From CAVSDF01 sp963726715 (GTDB taxonomy: Bacteria > Bacteroidota > Rhodothermia > Rhodothermales > BA12), in contig CAVSDF010000008.1 in NCBI GenBank assembly GCA_963726715.1, forward strand, positions 424,101-488,100: 64,000 nt of DNA, given 5' to 3'. Position 1 is the first letter of the stretch; every line of letters starts with the position of its first letter. Positions 1-10,191 of this stretch are shown piece after piece. The translations under genes were made by a program, and so were the position numbers. Under the pieces are notes generated by a model, which was not told where the DNA came from, made no database searches, and saw only the letters and a program-made list of their open reading frames with translations.

Positions 1-1115
1 ACGCCCTCGTGCGGGTAGGCGCTCATCAGGAGCGTGCCGTCCCACGAGGCGGCGTCGAGGATGAAGGCCTTGGAGGCGGCCCACGCGAAGTCGCGGGCGT
101 TTTCGAGCTTGTACTTCCACGTCAGCACGCCGTTGGTGCCGCGCGGGCGCGAGGCGGGCGTGCCGACCTCGTCGGCGCCCACGATCGTCACCGTCTCCTC
201 GCTCGTCGCGGCCCGCGTGGCGCGGCGCGCCTGCTCGGGCGTGTAGACCTCGCCGGGGTTGAGAAGCTCGCCGCCGCCGACGACGATCATGTCGTTGGGC
301 GCGGTGATCTCAACGTCGAAGTTGCCGTAGCCGAGGTAGAACTCGCCCTGCCCGGCGTACGGGAGCGGGTTCCAGCCGTTGACATCGTCGTAGACGTAGA
401 GCTTCGGGTACCACTGGGCGACCTCGTAGACGGTGCCGCGCGCGGCCTCGTAGCGCCCGAGGCGGTCGGAGCCTTGCTCGGGGACGACGAAGGCGAAGTC
501 GACTTCGATCTCGACCGTGCCGCCGGTCGCGGCGAGGGGCGTCCGCAGGTCGAGGCGCATCCGCGTGTCGTCGAGCGTCTGCGTCGGCGTGTAGCGCTGG
601 CCGTTCTGGACGACCTCGACGCGCGAGATCGTGTAGCCGCCGCCGGGGAACGAGCCGCTCCACCGGGTGCCGCCGGGTTGCAGCGTCGCGCCGATGGAGC
701 CGGGGCTGAAGAGGTTCTGCTCGAGCGCGACCCAGACGTAGGCGAGCGGCTGCGGCGCGTTGTTCGTGTAGCGCATCGTCACCGACCCGGCGATGCGGTG
801 CGTGGCGGGCGAGAGGCTCGCGCGGATGCGGTAGTCCGTACGCTGCTGCCAGTACGCAGAGCCAGGGCGGCCGTCGGCGGCGCGCTGGTCGTTCGGCGTC
901 GGCAGCGCGACAGGCATCAGTTTGAGCGTCGACGCATTGGGGACGACGCCGCTCGGCGACATCGCCGGGCCGTCGGTGCGGGGCGTGGGGCGCGCTGTGG
1001 CGGCGGGCGGCGGCTGCGTGCGCGGCGCGGGCGTGGCGCGCGGGCGCGGCTGCGCGAGCGACACCGGAACGGCGAGCGCGGCGACAGCGGCAAGGGTCAG
1101 AAAACGACGGAGCAT
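1..1115 (-). CDS. M1-family metallopeptidase, N-terminal part
   Basis: The gene starts with ATG at 1115 and runs off the left edge, so only about 371 N-terminal residues are present. A signal peptide (MLRRFLTLAAVAALAVPVSLAQ) points to export. It is followed by a Pro/Ala/Thr-rich linker. Next comes the beta-sandwich domain of M1 aminopeptidase-like proteins, with the typical stretches SAYWQQRTDYRI, TMRYTNNAPQPLAYVW and YEVAQWYPKLYVYDD. The zinc-binding HEXXH motif would lie beyond the window, so activity cannot be judged. The family hydrolyses N-terminal residues from peptides, and secreted Bacteroidota members are common. It is divergent from surE across about 200 bp. The family assignment is firm; the substrate is unknown. 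Confidence 0.85.
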   Translation of the reverse strand, partial: MLRRFLTLAAVAALAVPVSLAQPRPRATPAPRTQPPPAATARPTPRTDGPAMSPSGVVPNASTLKLMPVALPTPNDQRAADGRPGSAYWQQRTDYRIRASLSPATHRIAGSVTMRYTNNAPQPLAYVWVALEQNLFSPGSIGATLQPGGTRWSGSFPGGGYTISRVEVVQNGQRYTPTQTLDDTRMRLDLRTPLAATGGTVEIEVDFAFVVPEQGSDRLGRYEAARGTVYEVAQWYPKLYVYDDVNGWNPLPYAGQGEFYLGYGNFDVEITAPNDMIVVGGGELLNPGEVYTPEQARRATRAATSEETVTIVGADEVGTPASRPRGTNGVLTWKYKLENARDFAWAASKAFILDAASWDGTLLMSAYPHEG

Positions 1116-1312
1116 CGGATGTGGGGAAATGGAGAAGGCAAACGGACGCGTCCAATCTACGCGCGCCGACGGCGCCGGTGGGCCGTGTGGCAACGCCGGT
1201 GGGCCGCTTCGTGGGAGTGGTGGCCGCTGTCGTTGATCGTCCGTCGTCTCGAAGGGCAGGCACCGCAGCGGCGGCGCGGGCGTTGCGATCGGCGATCCCC
1301 AGCCGCCTTCCG

Positions 1313-2131
1313 ATGCCCGACCCGACCCCGCCCGCCGCCGCTCTCCGCCCGCTCATCCTCCTCGCCAACGACGACGGCATCGACGCGCCGGGACTTCGCT
1401 CGCTCGCGGCCGCGCTCGGCGGGCTCGGCGACATCGCCGTCGTCGCGCCGATGGCCGAGCAGAGCGCCGTCGGCCACTCGATCACCATCCGCGATCCGGT
1501 GCGCGCGCACCGGTGGCCCGCCGAGGCGTTTCCATCTGCCGAGATCGCCTACGCCGTCACCGGCACGCCCGCCGACTGCGTCAAGCTGGCCATCCACCGC
1601 CTGCTGCCGCGCCGCCCGGACCTCGTCGTCTCGGGCATCAACAATGGGCCGAACACGGCGGTCAACGTCATCTACTCGGGCACGGTCAGCGCCGCCACCG
1701 AGGCCGCGATCCTCGGCATCGACAGCATCGCGGTGTCGCAGGATGCGTGGAATCAGACGGATTTCGAAGTCTCCGGCGTCTGGGCGCGGCGCGTCGCCGA
1801 GGAAGTGCTGCGGCGCGGCCTGCCGCCCGGCGTGCTCCTGAACGTCAACATCCCGTACCGGACGACCGATGCCCCGGCGGACGAGCAGATCCGCGGCGTC
1901 CGGGCGACGCGGCAGGCCCGGGCGCGCTGGGAGGAGGTCTTCGACGAGCGCCTCGACCCGCAGCAGCAGCCGTACTACTGGCTCACCGGCACCTTCACGC
2001 CCCTCGACGACCGCCCCGACACCGACCTCGCCGCCATCGCCGACGGCTACGTCTCGGTCACGCCCATCCACTACGACCTGACCGCCACCGAGCACCTCGC
2101 CGACATTGGGCGCTGGTCGTGGGGGGAGTGA
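1313..2131 (+). CDS. surE: 5'/3'-nucleotidase SurE
   Basis: 272 residues, the usual SurE length. The metal-binding NDDG motif is at residues 19-22, a conserved Ser-containing EQSAVGHSITI loop is near residue 50, and the second metal-binding Asn lies in NNGPN near residue 107. SurE is a cytoplasmic divalent-metal-dependent phosphatase acting on nucleoside monophosphates, linked to stationary-phase survival. The reading frame is open further upstream, but the ATG at 1313 sits directly before the conserved LILLANDDG strand. The longer start would add an unconserved Arg-rich extension. No obvious operon partner follows; a short convergent gene lies about 130 bp downstream. Confidence 0.95.
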   Translation: MPDPTPPAAALRPLILLANDDGIDAPGLRSLAAALGGLGDIAVVAPMAEQSAVGHSITIRDPVRAHRWPAEAFPSAEIAYAVTGTPADCVKLAIHRLLPRRPDLVVSGINNGPNTAVNVIYSGTVSAATEAAILGIDSIAVSQDAWNQTDFEVSGVWARRVAEEVLRRGLPPGVLLNVNIPYRTTDAPADEQIRGVRATRQARARWEEVFDERLDPQQQPYYWLTGTFTPLDDRPDTDLAAIADGYVSVTPIHYDLTATEHLADIGRWSWGE

Positions 2132-2261
2132 GTGGGGCGTTTGTTGTTGGTCGTTGAGGGTTTGTCGTTGAGTTCCGGGGGCGCACCCGCGAGGCGCCTT
2201 CGTCGCGCAGCGATCAACCCCCTCTACCAACCACTCACAACCATCCACCAACGACGCGCGC

Positions 2262-2504
2262 TCACCCCGCCCGGTAGACGATCTTGCGGATCGTGTCGAA
2301 TTGCAGGTACGCGTGCTCGTCGCGGATGCGGTCGATGGCGTCGCCGGCGGAGACCTGGGCGTCGCGGAGGGCGCGGAAACGGGTGCGGATCTCGTGGTCG
2401 CGCACGCCCTTCTCGCTGAGGACGTGGTTGCGTTCGAGAATCTCGTAGAGGTCGTCGGGGATGAGGTCCGCAATCGGGTTGCGAAGCGCAAGGGAGGACT
2501 GCAT
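2262..2504 (-). CDS. Small conserved-looking hypothetical protein
   Basis: 80 residues from the ATG at 2504; an in-frame ATG at 2537 would add 11 residues. The sequence is acidic and predicted helical: NPIADLIPDDLYEILERN, then a charged segment (EKGVRDHEIRTRFRALRDA), then YLQFDTIRKIVY. It has no signal peptide, membrane span or Cys pair. Its balanced composition, unlike the Arg/Pro-rich shadow frames around it, is the main reason to accept it as a real gene. I do not recognise a named family. It lies between surE (convergent) and a membrane protein gene on the same strand about 130 bp upstream. Confidence 0.6.
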   Translation of the reverse strand: MQSSLALRNPIADLIPDDLYEILERNHVLSEKGVRDHEIRTRFRALRDAQVSAGDAIDRIRDEHAYLQFDTIRKIVYRAG

Positions 2505-2634
2505 CTGAGGAGAGGGATGTGAAGGGCTCGTGGACATAGCGTACGAATCCGCTCCATCGGCTGCCGGAGTGGCCTGCCGAACCGCTCGCTTTCCGGCCCG
2601 AAACGTCGAAAGGCGCGCCTGAAGCGTCTGCGTT

Positions 2635-3789
2635 TCAGACGTTTGCAGGCGCCGTCGAGGCCTCGTTTGCAGCATCGGCGGCATCGGTTCGCATCACCTC
2701 CCGGCCCGGCTGTGCGAGGGGACCGCCGTTCCGGCGGGTCCAGCCGAGAAGGCCGAAGCAGGCCGCGCCGGTGATCGCGTAGACGACGAGCTGCGCGCCG
2801 TGGGCGAGGACGGCGTAGGCGGCGGCGTCCGTGCGGGCGACGCCCCAGAGCCGGGTCAGCGTCTCGATGGTGACGTAGTGGAACGACCCGGCGCCGCCCG
2901 GCGAGGGCACGACCATTCCGATGGAGCCGAGCAGCATGATCGCCCATCCGTCGAGGAGCGACAGGTCGTAGGGTGCGGCCTGCCCGAGCAGCAGGAACGG
3001 CAGGTAGGCCATGAGGGCGTACAGCCCCCACATCGCCAGCGTGGCCCCGACGAGCGCCCCGCGCCGCGGCGAGCGCCCGAGCGTCGCAAGGCCGCCCCGG
3101 AAACTGTCGACGAGGCCCGCGAGCCGCGACGGTGCTGCATCGGTGGCGTCCGCGCCGGGTGCCGCTGCGGCGAGGCGTGCCTGCCGCGCGCGCCACAGCC
3201 AGACGGCGCCGCCGAGCACGACGCCCGCAACGAGGGCCACGAGCGCGAGCCGTCCCGCCCCGCCGACGCGCGCGAGCGCCGGGGCGCCGAACATCGCCCA
3301 GAGCGGCGCGATGCGGTCGTGGAGCACGAGCGGAAGCGTGGCGAGGCCCGCGGCCAGCATCGCCACGTCGAGCAGGCGGTCGAGAACGACGGTCCCGAGC
3401 ACCGCCGACCCGTCGGCGCCGGTGCGGCGCGCGATGGTGGCCGTGCGGACGACCTCGCCCGCGCGCGGGATGGCGTAGTTGACGGCGTAGCCCATCATCA
3501 CCGCCGCGAACGCTTCCCAGAGCGTCGGCACGCGGGCCGCGGGCGGGGCACCGTCGGCGCCGGGCTGCGTCTCCGGCAGCGCTGCCAGGAGGATGCGCCA
3601 CCGCCACGCCCGCACGAGGTGGCTGAGGAGGGCGACGACCACGATCGGCACGAGCCACCGCAGGTCGGCCTGTTCGATGGCCGCGCCGAGCGCCGCCGCA
3701 TCGACGCCGCGGAGGGCGAGCCAGAGCAGGAGCGCCCCGAGGGCAAGCCCGCCCGCGCGCGCGAGCCAGGAGCGAAGAGTCGGCGACAT
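2635..3789 (-). CDS. Lysylphosphatidylglycerol-synthase-TM/UPF0104 family membrane protein
   Basis: 384 residues from ATG 3789; the open frame extends further upstream but only as Arg/Pro-rich sequence. About eight hydrophobic segments are visible, starting at ARAGGLALGALLLWLALRGVD. Family signatures are HLVRAWRWRILL near residue 60, GYAVNYAIPRAGEVVRTATIARR near 105, and GMVVPSPGGAGSFHYVTIE in the C-terminal third. This family (YbhN, AglD-like, the MprF flippase domain) moves or modifies lipid-linked substrates in the inner membrane. The actual substrate cannot be read from sequence. There is no MprF-type synthase domain. The C-terminal tail is short and hydrophilic. Confidence 0.85.
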   Translation of the reverse strand: MSPTLRSWLARAGGLALGALLLWLALRGVDAAALGAAIEQADLRWLVPIVVVALLSHLVRAWRWRILLAALPETQPGADGAPPAARVPTLWEAFAAVMMGYAVNYAIPRAGEVVRTATIARRTGADGSAVLGTVVLDRLLDVAMLAAGLATLPLVLHDRIAPLWAMFGAPALARVGGAGRLALVALVAGVVLGGAVWLWRARQARLAAAAPGADATDAAPSRLAGLVDSFRGGLATLGRSPRRGALVGATLAMWGLYALMAYLPFLLLGQAAPYDLSLLDGWAIMLLGSIGMVVPSPGGAGSFHYVTIETLTRLWGVARTDAAAYAVLAHGAQLVVYAITGAACFGLLGWTRRNGGPLAQPGREVMRTDAADAANEASTAPANV

Positions 3790-3957
3790 CAGGCGGCGGA
3801 AAGAGCGAGGGCGATCCGCAACGCGGCCCCGCCGGCGAGGGTGCCGACGGGGCCGAACGTTCACGGCGGATGCGTGAGTGGAAATGCGCGGCGGGCGGCG
3901 TTGGCGCGGTGCGATGCGCCGCGGGGACGCGGTGGCAAGGTGCGGTGGCAGTGCGAC

Positions 3958-3985
3958 GTAAGGGCGGGTCCCCGACCCGCCCCCC
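3958..3985. repeat. Dispersed palindrome, family A (copy 1)
   Basis: The arms GGGCGGGTC and GACCCGCCC can fold into a hairpin. It matches six other intergenic copies at 18119, 21909, 27276, 28525, 42918 and 55947. It lies upstream of the UPF0104 gene, between it and the lolA-like gene. Confidence 0.8.
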
Positions 3986-4042
3986 ACCGGCGTTCCGGCA
4001 CCCCACCGCCATCCTCTGTCCCCCCGCAACGTCAACCCCCCA

Positions 4043-4693
4043 TCACGACCGCAAATCCACCACCTCCGCGCCGCGCGGCGTGGCGAAGGTGAAGGTGCCT
4101 GCCGGGATGCGCGGGTTGACCTGGACGTTGCGCAGCTCGTAGCGGATCGTCGCGCCGTTGGCGTCGCGCATCTCGATGCGGGAGACGGTGTCGCCGCGCT
4201 CGCGCATCGTCACGACCACCTGGTCGAACATCTCGCTGCGGCTCTTCGGCGTGAGTGTGAGGGTGAAGGTGCGGTTCGGCGCGCGCCCGCTCGGCGTGGC
4301 CTGCGAGACGCGGTAGCGCTGCGCGTACGTCGAGAAGAACGATGTCGGCGAGAAGGCCGTCTGGTTGGCGACGAAGCGGTTGACGACGACCTGGTTGCGG
4401 CGACGGTCGTGCATCCACGTCGTCCGCCCATCGGTCACGAAGAGCTGCGGCCCGGCCTCGACGCGGTAGCTCTGCCCCTGCGAGAGAAGCGTGCCGGAGA
4501 ACGTCTCGCGCCCGCCGTAGGCGCTCTCCATCGTCTGCGTGAACTCGGCCCGCATGCTCGTCATGCGGGCATACGAGGTGCGGAGGCGGGTGAGAAGCTG
4601 GTCGCCGGTCTGCGCCGAGGCGGGGAGCGTGGGGACGAGGACGGCGGCGGCGAGGGCGGCGACGCGGAGCGTGGGGAATCGGAGCAAGGTCAT
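4043..4693 (-). CDS. Outer-membrane lipoprotein carrier protein (LolA-like)
   Basis: 216 residues from ATG 4693, with a clear signal peptide ending PTLPASAQ. The mature protein has the LolA fold signatures: LRTSYARMTSMRAEFTQT at the start, then FSGTLLSQGQSYRVE, the strand FVTDGRTTWMHDRRRNQVVV, and a TLTLTPKS strand in the second half. LolA binds lipoproteins in the periplasm and hands them to the outer membrane. In Bacteroidota several divergent LolA-like proteins exist, so a role in lipoprotein transport is likely but not certain. It lies just downstream of tamB on the same strand, with about 250 bp between them, which suits a shared envelope-biogenesis role. Confidence 0.88.
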   Translation of the reverse strand: MTLLRFPTLRVAALAAAVLVPTLPASAQTGDQLLTRLRTSYARMTSMRAEFTQTMESAYGGRETFSGTLLSQGQSYRVEAGPQLFVTDGRTTWMHDRRRNQVVVNRFVANQTAFSPTSFFSTYAQRYRVSQATPSGRAPNRTFTLTLTPKSRSEMFDQVVVTMRERGDTVSRIEMRDANGATIRYELRNVQVNPRIPAGTFTFATPRGAEVVDLRS

Positions 4694-4941
4694 TGGAATG
4701 CGTCGGTTGGGGAATGAGAAGCGGCGGCTGCCGGGTCTCTCCTCCTCCGTTGCCAACCCCGTGCCACCGCCCCGGTGCCCGTCCGTTGCCCCCGTTCGGC
4801 GTCCGGACTGTCTACCGCCGTGGACGGTGCGGCGCGTAGTGGAGTGTGGTGAGGGGTGGGTTGGTGGGACTGTGAGTCGTCCGTCGTGGAGCTTGCCCTG
4901 AGCTTGTGGAAGGGGCCTCCATCGTCCGTCCTGCGCAACCT

Positions 4942-7900
4942 CTATCGTCGCCCCGTCAGGCGGCGCCAGAGGGCGGCCCAGGTGGTGAACTGGGCGCGGT
5001 AGCTGAGGCTCGCGCCGGTCGTCGAGGCGGCCGAGGCGGTCAGGCGTTCGAGCGCGTCGTCCTCGCGGCGGTAGTAGACCTCGACGGAGACGGCGGGGCT
5101 GAGCCGCACCTCGACGACGAACGCGCCGCGCAGGCCCTGCGGCTGCGCCGCCGTGCTCTCCGTGGCAAAGACGCCCTCGCCGCGGATCACGAGCCGCTCG
5201 TCGAGCAGCCGCAGCGCGATGCCTGCCGAGACGTCGAGGTCGCTCGCCTGCGCGCCGTCGAGGCCGAGCGTGAACTCGAGGCCCGGCACGACGCTCGACA
5301 GGTAGCGGTTGACCTGCGCGCCGACGAGCTGCGAGAGGCTCGCGAACGCCAGGCGGTTGCCCGCGCCGCCGACGTTCTCGCCGCTCGTGAGGGTCGTCGT
5401 GAGCAGGAACGAGTTCGTCAGCAGCACGCTCGTCGCGTACTCGGCCTGCCGCTCGGGCGCGTTCAGGATCGCCTCCAGGCCCTGCACCGACGCGCTGAGG
5501 TCGCTGCGCGCGTCGCGGTCGAGCGCGAGGCTGAGGCCGACCGAGGGCGCGAGCAGGCGCTCGCCGAGGTCGAGGCGCACGACGAGCGGCACGAGACCTC
5601 CCGCGAGGGCGTCGGCGGCGGGGAGGCCCGCGAGCGAGGCGCGCGTGCGAAAACTGGCGGCGATGTCGAGCGCCGGGTTGAGCGGGTCGCCGTCCCACGC
5701 GATGCGCCCGCCGTCGAGGCGGAAGCGGCGCGCGAAGAGGTCGCCCGCGGTGAAGAGGTAGTCGCCGCCCGACACGTCGAGGCCGCCGAAGATGGTGAAC
5801 TCGCCCTCACGCCGCGCGATTTGAAGGCGCCCCGAGCTGCGCGCCTGCATCACGTCGCCACGGAGGGGATCGACGACGAGGTTGATCGTCGAGCCTGCCG
5901 GGGCGGTCAGGTTGATCTCCATCTCGAGCCCGTCGACGAAGGTCCGCTCGCCCGTCGGTTTGCGAAACACGCTCTCGCGGACGTCGAGCGCGCGCAGGTC
6001 GGGGAGGCGGCCGGACGAGTCGGCGAAGACGATGAAGCCGGTGTCGGTCGCCGAGAACGTCGAGCGGATCGGGAGCGAGACCTCGCTGCGCGCGCTCACC
6101 GTCGCCTGCGGCGCGCGCAGCACGGCCGCGCTAACGGGGCCGGTGAGCGTCGCCTCGCCCGAGGCCCACAGGCGCCCGTAGAGCGGCAGGTCGTTGGATG
6201 TGGGGACGTTGAGCAGGAGCGCGTCGCGCAGCCGCCCGCGGAGGTCGAGCGAGAGGAAGCGGTAGTCGTTGAAGCCGATGCCGCCGCTCACGTCGAGCGT
6301 GCCGCCGGTCGGGTCGGTGAGGGTGGCGGTGGTGAGTGCGAGGCCGTCGCCGACGAGGCGCGCGTCGGCGGTGGCGGCGTAGGCGAGGCCGAAGCGCGGG
6401 ATGGCGAGGCGGGCGCCGCGCAGCCGCAGTTCGCCGCCGAAACTCGGACGCCGCAGGCTGCCGGTGACCGTCCCGCTGCCGACGATGGTGCCGGTCGTCC
6501 GGCGCAGCACATCGGGGAAGAGGGCATCGAGGATCGACGCGTCGAGGCGGTCGGCGTCGAAGGCGAGGTCGAGGGCGCCGTCGCGGTAGGCGCTGCCGGG
6601 CGTGGCGTCGGGGAGGCGGAAGGTGCCGCGGGCCCGCACGAGCGTCGCGGCGGCGCGATTGGCGTCGGAGAGGCCGGGCGATGGCGCGAGCGTGAGCGTG
6701 AGGCCGATGGGGTCCGTTCGGAGGGCGGCGGCGCGGGTGTCGTTCCCCGCGTCGCGGCGACTGAAATCGGCGTGGGCGGTGAGGTCGCCCGCGGCGAAGG
6801 TGCCGAAGGTGAGGCCGCGCACGCGCACGTCGCCGGTGAGGTCGGGTCGCGCGAGGAGGGCGCTGAGGGCCACGTCGGCGTCGAGCGTGCCGCCGAGGGG
6901 GGCGCGCTCGGGGCGTTTTCCGAGGAGCTTGCCGAGGTCGATGGCGGCGGCGCGCACGGTGAGGGTGTCGCGCGCGAGGGCCGAGACGGTGCCGCCGACG
7001 GCGAGCGCCTGCCGCGTCCGTCCGTCGCCGATGGGGGCGGCGCCTTCGGCGTCGAGGCGCGTCGGGGGCACGACGATGGCGTCGGCGTAGATCTCGAACG
7101 CGGCGCCGTCGGGCGCGCTGAACCGCACCTCGCCGCGCGCGAGCACGAGCCGCCGCAGCACGAGCCGGAGCGGCGATGCGACCGAGGCGTCGGTGCGTTC
7201 GAGGCGGCCCTCGCCGGTGACGGTTCCGCCGTCGACGCTCACGCTCACCGCGCCCGCGGCACCGAGCAGGCGCGCGTCGAGGTCGGTCGGGCCGACGCGG
7301 CGGGGCAGGGCGAGGGAGTCGGCGTGAAAGCGGACCGCGAGCGCAGGATCGCGTCCGTCGCCGCGGTCGGCGAGCGTCGCGCTCGCGCCGCAGCCCGTGC
7401 GCGCGCCGCGTCCCCGCATCCACCCGGGCCGAGGCCACGTCGAGCGCCACGCGCAGTCCGCCCCCATCGACGCGCGCATCGACGGTCACGTCGAGGTCGC
7501 CCGACAGGTCCGCGAGGAATGCCGCCGCGCGGCTCTCGGGCGATGCGGTGGCGTCTTCCGGGGACGTGGTGGCGACCGGGAGGAGCGTGGCGAGGGCGCG
7601 GGCGTCGGCCACGCGGACGCGTCCGGTGAGGCGGACGGGCGCGGTGTCGGGCAGGCCCTCGGGGACGGCGAGGGTGGCGGTGTCGCCCCGCGCGGGGAGC
7701 GAGGCGCGGGCGAGGGCGCCGAGGCGGGCGGCGAAGAAGGTGGCGTGCGTGGCGAGGGCGCGCTCGCGCAGGGTGCCGGTGAGGTCCGCCGAGAGCACGT
7801 CGGAGTCGACGACGAGCCGGTCGTCGCCCCTCGCGCCATCGCCCGTGCGCGGCGCGAGCGTCGCGTCGAGGCGCAGCGGACCGAGCGCGAGCACGCGCCC

Positions 7901-9916
7901 GTCGCGCCGGAGCCGGGCCGCGTCGAGGCGGAGCGCGACGGTGCCGGTGAGGGCGGCGAGCAGGTCGGTGGGGGTGGCGTCGCCGAGCGTCGCGGCGTCG
8001 AGGTCGGCGGCGACGGTGCCGGTGAGGCGGGTGCGGAGGGCGGCGGGGTCGGCGCCCGGACGCGCGGAGGCGAGGGCGGCGGTGTCGAAGCCGTCGAGGC
8101 GCGCGTCGAGCACGAGGCCGCCGAGTCGCCCGTTTCGCAGCGTCGTCGCGGCGCGTCCGCGTGCCCGGCTCGCGCCACCGTCGAGGCGCTGCGCGAGCGC
8201 GAACGTCGCGTCGAGGTGCCCGGCATCCACGCCCGATCCGCCCGGACCGTCGAAACGTCCGTCGAGGCGGAGCGAGTCGAGGCGGCGCCCGGCGACGGTC
8301 GAGCGGTCGAGGGCGAGGCGGGCCGTCAGCCGGAGGCGGTCGAGAACCGGTCGGGCTGCGGCGCCCGGAGCGGCGAGGGTGCCGTCGCTGGCGAGCGTTC
8401 CGGCGATCTGCGTCGGGCCGTCGGGCGAGAGGCGCGCGTCTCCACGGGCGGTGCCGGCGAATACAGCGGCGAGGCGGTCGAGGTCGGCGCGGCGCACGTC
8501 GGCATCGACGCGCCACGCGAGGCCCGCGAGGGTGCGGCGGAGGGCGAGGTCACCGCGGAGGTCGGCGTCGGGGAGCGCGGCGGCGAGGCGGTCGGCGGTG
8601 AGGGCGAAGCGCGGCGGGGCGGCGCGGCGGTCGGCTCGGGCAGCCGTCGTGCGGTCGAGGGCGATGCGGACGCGGGCGGCGCTGACCGTCGCGCCCGCTC
8701 CGACGAGTCCGGCGATGCGGGCGGCGAGGGCGGCGTCGAGGCGCGGGGCCACGCGGCGCACGTCGGCGGCGGCGAGGCGGAGCGCGAGGCCGTCGGCGGC
8801 GACGGCGAGGGTGTCGCGGGTGAGGGCGAGGCGCACCGGACCGTCGGCGGCGACGCGCGCGCCTCCGCTCTCGATGCGCAGGCCGCGGACGGTGGCGTCG
8901 GCGGTGCCGTCGGCGCGGCGCGTGGCGTCGGCGGTGGCGGTGAGGCGGAACGTGCCACCGACGGGGAGCGCGGGCACGAGACGCGCGAGGGCGTCGGCGT
9001 CGAGGCGCCCGGTGAGCGTTGCGGCGAGGGTGAGCGGGGCGTCGGGATCGGATGCGGCGGGGCGTTCGTCGGGGCGGGACGTCGGCAGGGGCAGCGGACC
9101 GGTGGACGTGCCGGGGGCGGTCGCCGGGCCGATCCGCACGCGCGGGGCGCCGCCGGTGGCGATGCGGACCGTGCCGCGCAGGTCGGTCGCGCCGCTTTCG
9201 ATGTGGAGCGCCGAGAGCGTCGTCACGCCGTCCTCCTGCACGAACTGCCCGGCGAGATCGTCGATCGACAGCGATTCGCCGCCGCTCGTCGCCACATCGA
9301 CCCGCAGCCGTTCGAGCGAAACGAGGCGCCGCCGCGCCGTCCACGTCACCGTCGCCTGCCCGTCGATGCCGGTGTAGCGGGCGTTGCGGAGGTCGGCGAG
9401 GTCGCCGCGGGCGATGACCGGCGGAGGCGGGGCCGCGCTCTCGGCGACGACCGTTCCGCGCTCGACGCGCACGACGGGGGCGCCGAGGCTCCACGCCGGA
9501 GCGGGCGCGCCGGTCGGGCGGCGGCGGGCGCGGAGGCCGTCCCACGTCCCGTCCTCGCGTTGCCGCAGGCGCAGCGTCGGGCGGTCGAGCACGAGCGAGC
9601 GCACCTCGACCGTTCGCCGGAAGAATCCCCGGACCGTGGGCCGCGCGACGATCCGGGGCGCGCTCACGAGCGTGTCGCCGCGCGCGGTGCGCACGACCAC
9701 GCCGCGCGCGTCGAGGGTGCCGAGGAGCGTCCCACGCAGCTCGGCGATGGTGAGGGTGCCGTCGAACTGCCGCGCGAACGCCGCCTCGATGCTCCGCCGC
9801 GTGGCGTCGCGCCCGACGCCGGTGCGCGTCAGCACGGCCACGGCGAAGAGCGCCACGAACGCCGCCGCGAGGGCCACGCGGGCGACAAAACCAGGGACGA
9901 CGATCAGGCGGCGCAC
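4942..9916 (-). CDS. tamB: Translocation/assembly module TamB (frame interrupted)
   Basis: A very large protein, about 1,655 residues once the frame break near 7395 is repaired. It starts at ATG 9916 with a single N-terminal membrane anchor (VALAAAFVALFAVAVL). Long stretches of short beta-strand repeats follow (for example DTLVSAPRIVARPTVRGFF and repeated LDGRFDG-like units), as in AsmA/TamB/VPS13-type lipid-transfer proteins. The C-terminal third has the DUF490/TamB domain, with GGLDVSGGDYLFTAGDLFARRF and VVEVRLSPAVSVEVYYRRE. TamB spans the periplasm and helps outer-membrane assembly or phospholipid transport. The Omp85 partner TamA is not adjacent. The one-base frame change is probably an error, because both halves keep full TamB-like character. 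Confidence 0.9.
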
Positions 9917-10191
9917 GCAGACGGGGCAGAACGGCAGGACACGCCCGCATCAACGCCCCAAAGTACGCCGCCCGCGCGAAGGCCCTGCGGAGAAGGGCGG
10001 GCGTGGGTGGCGGGTTTGTGGGTGGGTGAGTTTGTGAGGGAGGATTCTCTCGGATGGCCTCAACGCCCCGTCACCCGCTGTGTGGGGCGCTCGGCCAGGT
10101 CTCCAGTGCGGAGTCACCGCCGCGCACCCCACCCCGCTGTGCGGTCCGTCGCGTCGAGGGAGCGGTTTCCGCGCCACCCAAACCCACCCTC